Assembly (NCBI GenBank): GCA_038501195.1
Contig: JBBPUQ010000006.1
Coordinates: forward strand, 3,410,001-3,474,000
Direction of reading: 5' to 3'
Source of the DNA: Nemania diffusa
Taxonomy: Eukaryota > Ascomycota > Sordariomycetes > Xylariales > Xylariaceae
DNA: 64,000 bases
Under the pieces are notes generated by a model, which saw only the letters and a list, made by a program, of their open reading frames with translations, was not told the origin of the DNA and ran no database searches. Each line of letters begins with the position of its first letter. The first letter of the stretch is position 1. Below, in pieces: positions 55,698 to 64,000 of the stretch. Both the position numbers and the translations under genes were made by a program.

Positions 55698-58372
55698 ATA
55701 TAATAATTAATTTTAATTTTATAAAAGTTTAAAAATTTATTTTTAAATAATAAAATTAGTTTTATATTATAATTTAATATTTAGTTTAATTTTTTAAATT
55801 TTATTATTTTTAAAAACTTATATTTATTATATTTTAATAAATAAAACTTAAATTTAATTTATTTTATATAATATATATTTTTTTTATTTATATTTTTAAA
55901 TTTATTATTTTTTATTTTAATAATATAGTTAAATTAATTAAATAATTTTTTAATAATAAAAATATAATTTATTTTTATATTTAAATAAATTATATAATTA
56001 TTTTTATTAAATTTTTTTTTAATAATAATTAAAAAATATTAAAATATATTATTAATAGTTTAATATATTATTTCAAATTTATAAAATTATAAAAAAAACT
56101 TATTATAATTTAAAAATAATAATTTTATTTTTTAAATTAACTATATTTTTAAAATTATAATTAAATATAAAAATAATAACATTTAAAATAAATAAAAAAT
56201 TTAACTGTTTAATATAAAATTTTAAATAATTAAATAAGTTATTTTTTATTAAAAATAATATATAATATTATTTATATATATATATAACTAAATATATAAA
56301 TAATATATATATAATTTATTTAAAAAAAAATTTAATATATTTTTATATATATTAATTATATTTTTTAATTAAATTAAAAGTTTTATTATAATATTTATAT
56401 ATAATTTTATAATTAATTATAATAAATATTTTATTATTTAATTTTAAATTTAAAAATAAAAAATTTAATTAAAAAATTAAAGTTTTTTTTTTTTTTATAT
56501 TATATAAATTTAATTTTTTTTTTTTTTTTTTTTAATATTTTTTTTAATATTTGTTATAATTACTTTTATATTTAAAACTTTTTTTTTATAAAAGTTTATT
56601 ATTTTTATATTATAATTAAAAAAACTTTTAATTTTTATTGTTTTATTTATTTTTTAATAATTTTATTAATAAAAAAAAAACTTTTAAATAATTATTATTA
56701 TAATTAAAAGTTTTATTTTAACAATATATAATATATATTTTATTAATATATTATTATTTTTAAAAAAATATAAATAGTTATTATAATTTTATATTAATTA
56801 TTGTTATTTTTAATAAAAATATTTATTGTTTTAATATATTATAGCTTTTTTTAAATAAAATATATTATTATTATTTTATTAAATAATATATTTTATAATA
56901 TAAAAATATTTTAATTAAATTTTTTAATTATTATTATAAACTAATTTAAAAATTAATTAATTAATCTTTTTAATAATATATTTAATTTTTAAATTTTTAA
57001 ATTTATTTTAGTTTTTATAATTAATTTAATAATTTGTTATAAAACTATTAATATAATTAAAAAAGTTTATTATAAAATTAAAATTTAATAAATATTTTTT
57101 TTAATTAATTATAAATTTTTTATAAAGAAGTTAAATTATTAAATAAAACAATATATATTAATAAAAATTAATTTATTATTATTAATAATTATATTAATAT
57201 TATTATAATTTTTATAATTAAATTTAATTTAACTAATATTTATTTATTTAAAATAATATTTATATTAAAAATTAATATTAATAAAATTAAAAATGTTATT
57301 TTATTTATTAAATTATAAAATTAATATTTTTTTAATAAAATTAAAAAGTTTTTTAAATAAAATAAATAATATATTATTTTTATTATTATTAAAATTATAG
57401 CTTAATAAATTATTATTATTTAAAACTTTTTAAAATTAAAAATTTTAAATATTTAATATTATTAATATTTATAACTATAAATTAAAAATTAAAACTAATA
57501 TTAATATATAATAAAATATTATAATAAACTATTATATAAAATCTTTTTATATAGTTTATTAAATAACTTTTTTATAAATAATTATAATTTAATATTAAAT
57601 TAAATAAATAAAGTAGTTATAATTAAAATAAATATATTATTTAATATTATAAATATATATTATATAAATATATTTATAATAATTATTATTAAATTAATAA
57701 ATCTTGTTATTAATATTAATAAAACTTTAAAAAAATCTTTTTTTAATATTTATATAATTATAAACTTTTTTATATTTATTTTTAATATAAAAGCTAATAA
57801 TAAAATATATTTTATTTTTTTAAATATTTTTTAAAATAAAATTTTTTTTTTTTTATAAAATTTATATATTAATAAAAATAAAAATTATATAAATATAAAT
57901 AATATATATAAATTAATAAAACTATTATAATTTATAATTAATATTAATATTTTAAAAATTAAATTAATTATTATTATAATAATATTTATAAAATTTATAA
58001 TTATTTATAACTAAATTATAAATTTTATTATTATTATTTATATATTATTTATTATTATATTTATAATATTTTATAAAATAAAAATATTTTTTTAATTTAT
58101 TATATATTTATATATTATATTTAATATTTTATTTATTTTATAAATTTTTTTTTTAATTATTAAATCTATTTTAAAAATATTTTTAAATATAACAATTATT
58201 ATTAAATTTTTAATATATAATTTTTATTTTAATATTTATATTTTTATTTATTTTAAAATTAAATAATATATTATTTATAATTTATAATTATTGTTTTAAA
58301 TATAACTATATATATAAAATTTAAAACTTTTAAAATTTTTAAAATATTAAAATAATATTGCTATAAAGTTTT

Positions 58373-58627
58373 AATAATAGTTACAAGTTAGTTAATACTA
58401 GAACTGTTGATTGTTTAAATAAATAAGTAGCTTTATTATATAGCTAAATAAATGATCTATTTACTGTCGCTTTAAACCGCTCTATATACATATATAAGCA
58501 ATTTTTACACAGAAAAATTTCTAACTTTTTCTTTTTTCTTTTTATCTGTAGATTTTTTATATAATATAGCTTTATTTGCTTAAAGCTCTGTTTTTTTCGT
58601 AAACTTTATATAATAATCTATAAATCA
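58373..58627 (-). repeat. LTR of truncated family P copy
   Basis: Least mutated LTR of family P, ending TATAAATCA. A second, similar TATAAATCAC follows 12 bases later, so the end could be either. Confidence 0.5.
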
Positions 58628-61405
58628 CTTATAAATCACAAAACATAAAAACTACTTTTAAATATTTTTTAAAAAAAAACTAAATTATAATAAGTTGTTA
58701 TTATAACACTAATACTTAAAAAATATATTATTTTTAAATAACAAACAAAAAAATAAATTAATTTAACTTTTAATAAATTGTAACTATTTGTAATTATAAA
58801 TAATAAGTAGCTTTTTTCAACTTTTTATATAAAAACTAATATTTAAATATATTTTAAAAAACTTAGCTAAAATACTTTAGTTATTATAAAAGCTAAAAAT
58901 AACAATAAATTAATTATTTTAATTATTTTAATAAAAAGTTTTTATAACTAAATTTAAAACTTTTTTTTTATATATAAATATTATATTTTTAATTAAAAAA
59001 ACTTTTATTAAAAAATTAACTATTTGTTAAAAAAATATACTGCTAAATTATATAAACTTAATAAAATTGTATTTTTTTTTATTTTTATTATTATATTAAG
59101 CAAAAAAACTTAGTTTAAGTTTAATAAACTAATTAACAAAAAAGCTTTTGCTAATTTAGCTAAATATTTTAATATACTGTTTTAAAAAATAAAAACTAAA
59201 TTTTTAATAATAATAGCATATTAATAATAAATTAAAAATTTATATAATTTAGTTATATTATTTATTTAATATATAAAAACTTTTGTTAATTAAACTAAAA
59301 AGTTTAGTAAAATTATAATTAATAAAAAAAAACAGCTAAACTATTTAATAAAAAACAATAAAAAAAAACCTGCTTTTAATTTTTATTTTAAACAAATTAT
59401 TAATTATTTATTTTAAAAGTTAAAAATAGCTATTATTAAATATAACTATGTTTAAAAACTATTAAATAAAACTAATTAATATATTATTAATTTATTTTTT
59501 TGTAAAAATAAAACTTTAAAATTTATTTAAACAAATAAAAAATTTTATAAATTAGCTAAAATATTTATATTTATTTTTTATAATAATAAAAATAAAAACA
59601 ATATTAAATTTAAAATGTAGCTATATATTATAAAAAGTTAATTAATTGTTAACAAAAATTAATTTGTTAATAAAACTATAAAAATAATTAATATTAAAGT
59701 TTATATTAATAATAAAATTGCTAAATATTTACTTTTATATTTAATTAAAAGCTATTTTAATTAATTAATTACTGTTAAAATTTTTTTCAATTATTTAAAA
59801 AAAAGTTATAAAAATATTAATATAAATAAAAAATTTAAATTAAAATAAAAGTCTTTTAATTTTAATAATTATATTTTTATTATTTTTTTTAACTTTAAAA
59901 TAAATTTTATTTGTTTAACTAAAAAAATCAAGTTAAAAAAAAAAAAATAAAAAAAACATTTTAAAAATAAGCTATTTAATAAACTGTTAAATATTTTTTT
60001 TGTATATTTTAATAATAATATTTTATTTAATTAATATATTAAACTTTATATTTAATTAATTTATTAAATATATATAAATAATAAAAAATATAATATTAAA
60101 TATAAAATTAATTAATTAATTTTTTTTAGTAGTATAAATAAATCAGCTTTATATAATATTTGTAATAATATTAGCAATGTTTTAAACAGAACTAAAAATA
60201 ATAAAAATAGCAATATTAAAACAAATAATAACGTTAATAAAGCTTTAGTTATAAAAAGTTATAACTTTTTAAATAGTTTTAAATTATTAAAGTTAATTAA
60301 AAAAAGTAAATGTTTTAACTGTTAACAAAAAAAATATATATTAAAAAATTATTTTTTAAATAATATTAAAAAAAAAGTATATTTATAAACTATTATAGCT
60401 ATATTTGTTAGTTTTTATAATAAAGTAAAAGCTTTAAAAAATGTTATTATAAAAAAAGCTAAAAAAGTAAAAATATTAAAAAAGTAGTTTTAAGCAAATT
60501 AAATTTTTACTTAAAAAAAATATTACAAAAAAATTTTATAAATAATAAACTAAACTTAATAAATAAATACTTAAAAAAATAGCTTTTATTATATATATAT
60601 ATTATAAATAGCAATAAACTTTTATTAACTATTAAAAATTTTTTTAAAAATATAAAAGCAAATATATATATAAATATAAATGTATTATTTGCTAAAAAAA
60701 TTATAAAAATATTAAACTTTTTTTTTATTATTTAATTTTATTTATAACTTATATTTAACTACAATAAAAAAATAAAATAAAATATTAAAACTATTTTATT
60801 AATATTTTTACAAATATAAAAAAAAGATTTTAAAAATATATCTTTAATAATAATATTTTTATAAATTTATAAAATTATTATTAAAAAACTTTAGTTTTAA
60901 AAACACGATATATTTTTTAACTGCTATAAATATTAAATAATATTTTTATTTAGCTATTTTTTTAATTAATATTTTAATCGAAACTTAAATATAAATTAAA
61001 TAAAAATATAGTTTAAAAGTTTAAAATATTAAACTAATATAAACTAACAAAATATAAAGTTTGTTAAAAAAAAACAGAAGTATTTATAATAGCAAAAAAA
61101 TACTAAAAAAAATTAAATAACATTTTAAATTTTTATTATTAAACAATTAAACTTTGTTAAAAAAAGTTTAAATAAAATGTAGTATAATTTAAATAACAAT
61201 TTTTATTTTTTAACAAAAATAAATAAAAAAAAAGTTTAAAAAAAAACTAGAAAAATTATATTATAATAAAAAACAAACAATATAAAACTTTATAAAATAT
61301 AATAAAATAAACTAAAATAGTATAAAACTAAACTATTTATAAAAATAGCTAATTTTAATGTAGCTATTTTTAATATACTAGTTTTTTGAAACAATTTTAT
61401 ATAAT
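58373..61405 (-). mobile_element. Family P copy, truncated
   Basis: Begins with a family P LTR (58373-58627, opposite orientation to the copy at 16044-30842) that keeps CTGTCGCTTTAAACCGC and TTTTATCTGTAGATTTTTTA. It continues through sequence matching the reverse complement of 29507-30645 and 19617-21173 without interruption. It lacks the E1 insertion and is less mutated than the other copies. It breaks off near 61405 where repeat T begins. Coding sequence was not recognised. Confidence 0.6.
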
Positions 61406-61427
61406 AAGCAGGGTTGTGATTTGAGTT

Positions 61428-61447
61428 ACTCAAACTTAAGTTTGAGT
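61428..61447. repeat. Perfect 20-bp palindrome
   Basis: ACTCAAACTTAAGTTTGAGT equals its own reverse complement. It stands at the start of repeat T, just before tandem units whose cores (AAACTCAAACTCAA) can pair with the flanking TTTGAGTTT segments. Confidence 0.9.
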
Positions 61448-61464
61448 TTAAAATTTAAGTTTGA

Positions 61465-61596
61465 GTTAGTTATTAACTAAACTCAAACTCAACTAAGTTA
61501 GTCAGTTAACAAACTCAAACTCAATTGAGTTAGTTAGTTAGCAAACTCAAACTCAATTAAATTAGTCACTTAGCAAACTCAAACTAACTCAATTGA
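61465..61596 (+). repeat. 32-bp tandem repeat, four units
   Basis: Units at 61465-61496, 61497-61528, 61529-61560 and 61561-61596 (the last 36 bp), with consensus start GTTAGTTAGTTAGCAAACTC and end AAACTCAATTGA. Rich in CTCAAA, unlike the surrounding A/T sequence. Confidence 0.92.
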
Positions 61597-61883
61597 GTTT
61601 TAAGTTAATTAGTCAAAACTCAAAACTCAAAAATAAAAACTATATATAAATTTTACTATATATATAAAAATAATTAGAAAAAATAAAAATAAAAATATAT
61701 TTAAATATATATTATATTAATTTATATTATTTATATTATTATTGTTTTATTAATTAATTACATTAATTTAAAAATTAATTCAATATTAAAAATTTAAATT
61801 TATATATATAAATATAAAGTATAATAAATTAATATAATATAATATTTTTATAACATTTATATGTTTATATTTTTATAATATAA

Positions 61884-61986
61884 TATATTATTATATTATT
61901 ATATTACTATATTATTATATTATTATATTATTATATTATTATATTATTATATTATTATATTATTATATTATTATATTATTATATTA
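61884..61986 (+). repeat. 8-bp microsatellite (ATTATTAT)n, short allele
   Basis: About 12 units, homologous to the tract of about 40 units at 42104-42440. Confidence 0.88.
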
Positions 61987-62859
61987 TAAACTTGTGATTT
62001 TACTTAGTACTTTTTACTTTTATTTTTATTTATAGTAATTTACTTTTATTTTTATTTAAAAAAATCAAGTAAATAAATTACTTTTACTTTTATTTTTATT
62101 TTAAATAATAAATTAATTTATTTAAGTAAATAATATTAAACAAAACTTAAAAATTTATAATTTAATATAAATATATTAATAATTATATTTATGTTTTAAA
62201 AATTAAGTTTTTAAAATTTTAATATTTATATAATTTTATAATTATTTATAAATTATATTTAAAACTTAATATTTAAAATTAAAATTTAAAGCATTAAAAT
62301 AGTTTTAATAAATTTTAAAAAATAATAATAAATTCAAACTTATTTTTAACGTTATAATAATATAAAGTTTATATTTTTAACTTTAATATTATTTAAATAA
62401 ATAATTATATTAAATAAATTAAACAAAACGTTTTAGTTATGTTTTTAAAGTTTATTTTATTTATAATAATTAATTATATTTTTATTATTATAACTAAAAA
62501 TATAAACTTTATATTGTTATAAAGTTAAAAATAAGTTCAATTTTATTATTATTTTGTTATATATTTAATTTTTTTATTTTTTATAAGCTATATTGTTTTA
62601 AAAAGATTTAAATTTTAATATATTTATTTTAAAATTAATTAAATATAAGTTTAATAGTTAGCAAATTTAAACTTAAATTATAATATATAATAATAATAAT
62701 ATATAATGTTTTATATATAAATAATTAATAATAAAAAAAAATGTATAAAAAATATTAAAATTATAATATAATATTTAATATAAATATAATTTATTATATT
62801 ATTTATTTTATTAAAAAAAAGTTAAAAAGTTATATTTTTAAAAAGATTTAAAAATATAG

Positions 62860-62897
62860 TAGCTTTTTACGAACGCTGTAGCGTTTGTAAAAAGCTA
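62860..62897 (-). repeat. 17-bp hairpin next to tRNA-like sequence
   Basis: Arms TAGCTTTTTACGAACGC and GCGTTTGTAAAAAGCTA, with a TGTA loop, pair at all but one position, and that one differs by a transition. The hairpin begins seven bases beyond the 3' end of the tRNA-like sequence on the minus strand. Confidence 0.8.
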
Positions 62898-62903
62898 TTA
62901 TAA

Positions 62904-62973
62904 TGCTTTAGCTAAGAATCGAACTTAAGACTTTTAAATAAATCTTAAAGAGTTACTACTACACCATTAAGGC
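62904..62973 (-). tRNA. tRNA-like sequence, anticodon unclear, probably inactive
   Basis: On the minus strand GCCTTAATGGTGTAGTAG starts a 70-nt cloverleaf-like sequence. The acceptor arm pairs GCCTTAA with CTAAAGC at five of seven positions; the two mispairs are C-A or A-C and would pair if RIP changes were undone. The D-arm pairs three of four. The T-arm (TTAAG, loop TTCGATT, CTTAG) is intact with one G-U, and GTTCGATTC is a good B-box. The anticodon stem TTTAA/TTAAA fits a 7-base loop GATTTAT, but position 33 would be A, not U, so no anticodon is assigned. It is repeated in both copies of repeat T, so it is more likely part of a mobile or duplicated repeat than a working host tRNA. Confidence 0.5.
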
Positions 62974-64000
62974 TTATTATTATTACATACTAAGTTTTTC
63001 ATTATTATAAAGTTAGTTTTTTTGAATAAAAACTTAAAAAAAAAAAAAAAAAAAGCACTTTTTATTAAATTTTAATTTTTATATTAAATTAATATTAAAA
63101 ATAATATATTAAATAAATAATTATATTATTATAATATTATTATAAAACTTGTTTTTTTTTTAATTTTTAAATTATAATAATATTAATTATATTAAAATTT
63201 ATATATTAATAATATTAAAAAAAATAAGCTTTTAAATATATTAATAATTTAATAAATAATTTATATATATTATAAATATTATTTTTAAAAAAAATTAATT
63301 TATAAATTTTAATTATTATAAATATATAATATAAAGTATTGTTTTTATAATTTATTTACTGCTTTAATATATATTATAATTTTATAATATAATATTGTTA
63401 TAACATTTATATTTTTATATTAAATTTATATTTAAAATTACAATTGAAATTACTTAAAAAATAAAAATACTTTATATATTTTTATAATATAATATATTAT
63501 TATATTATTATATTATATAAAATGTAAATATTATAAATTATTTTATAAATTATATAATATTTATTTCTTTATTTATTATATTTTTTTAAATTATAAATTT
63601 TATAAATTATTTCATTATATATAAAATTCTTTATTTATTTAAATATATTATATATATAATAATAAATATAATTCATTATTATATTATTAATTTGTTATTA
63701 TTAACAAAAATAATTATAGTTAAATTTTCTATTTATTTTCAACTTTATATATATTATATATATATATATTAATTTATTATAAATTAATATATTATAAATT
63801 AATATATTATAATTTATTATTATTTATATAATTTTATTTATAGTAATTTTAAATAAATAATATAAATTTAATATTATTTAAAATTTATAATTAATTTAAA
63901 ATAATAGTTTTAAGTTTTAATTTCTAACTTTTAAATTTTTTTTTAATTTTATATATGCTATATATTATTATACATTTAAATAAAAAATAACTAACAATAG

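Larger units (their letters stand above)
50064..58372 (+). mobile_element. Family E copy E3, truncated, with nested E4
   Basis: Starts with a family E LTR at about 50064-50283 and then follows E1 collinearly (for example 50284 onward matches 21400 onward). It is interrupted at 53358-55697 by E4, resumes at 55698 exactly where E1 continues (about 25550), and stops near 58372, where a family P end begins. The right LTR and last part of the element are therefore missing. It is heavily mutated with many small deletions relative to E1. Confidence 0.75.
61409..64000 (+). repeat. Large repeat T, copy 2 (cut by window end)
   Basis: Direct copy of 41706-44577. Starts GCAGGGTTGTGATTTGAG and carries the same ordered parts: 20-bp palindrome, four 32-bp units, shorter microsatellite, hairpin, tRNA-like sequence and poly-A run (about 63038-63054). 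It is clearly less mutated than copy 1 in the tandem, hairpin and tRNA parts. It continues past the end of the window. Confidence 0.7.

Overview
The window reads as a repeat-rich block from a filamentous ascomycete (Pezizomycotina) nuclear genome, probably a plant-associated fungus. About nine tenths of it is extremely AT-rich DNA, roughly one G or C in ten by eye, with no believable open reading frames. Where repeat copies can be compared, they differ almost only by C-to-T and G-to-A changes. This is the mark of repeat-induced point mutation (RIP), here close to saturation. Short fungal introns (48-58 nt, GTATGT/GTAAGT donors, CTAAT-type branch sites) and an Ecp2-type secreted protein support the assignment. 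The genus cannot be told from this sequence.

Only two islands have normal base composition. Island 1 (about 3950-6120) carries one intronless gene for a small secreted protein with an Hce2 (Ecp2 homologue) domain, a typical fungal effector. Island 2 (about 6890-9200) carries one four-exon gene on the minus strand for a 573-residue cytoplasmic protein with a Cys-rich N terminus and an F-box-like motif. Related repeat ends sit at the edges of both islands, and those around island 2 are inverted.

The AT-rich remainder can be partly resolved into nested, dead transposons. LTR family E has about 200-226 bp LTRs: solo LTRs at 6325 and 14340, full copies at 21174-29506 (+ sense) and 32796-40670 (opposite sense), a 3'-truncated copy from 50064 to about 58372, and an internally deleted 2.3 kb copy at 53358-55697 nested in the latter. 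Five copies keep 5-bp target duplications (one pair differs by a G/A change). LTR family P is hosted at 16044-30842 (split by an E copy), 31680-41705 (fragment split by another E copy) and 58373-61405. A third repeat (41706-44577 and 61409-64000) contains a 32-bp tandem repeat, an 8-bp microsatellite, a long hairpin and a tRNA-like sequence. The deleted E copy keeps a patch of about 170 bp that escaped mutation (54455-54640), a glimpse of the ancestral element.

Stretches 1-3880, 9676-14339, 14566-16043, 30843-31480, 44578-47786 and 48141-50063 are AT-rich and could not be assigned to a family. No pathway links the two genes. What they share is their location: single-gene pockets in a mutating, transposon-built compartment, the classic setting of fast-evolving effectors.
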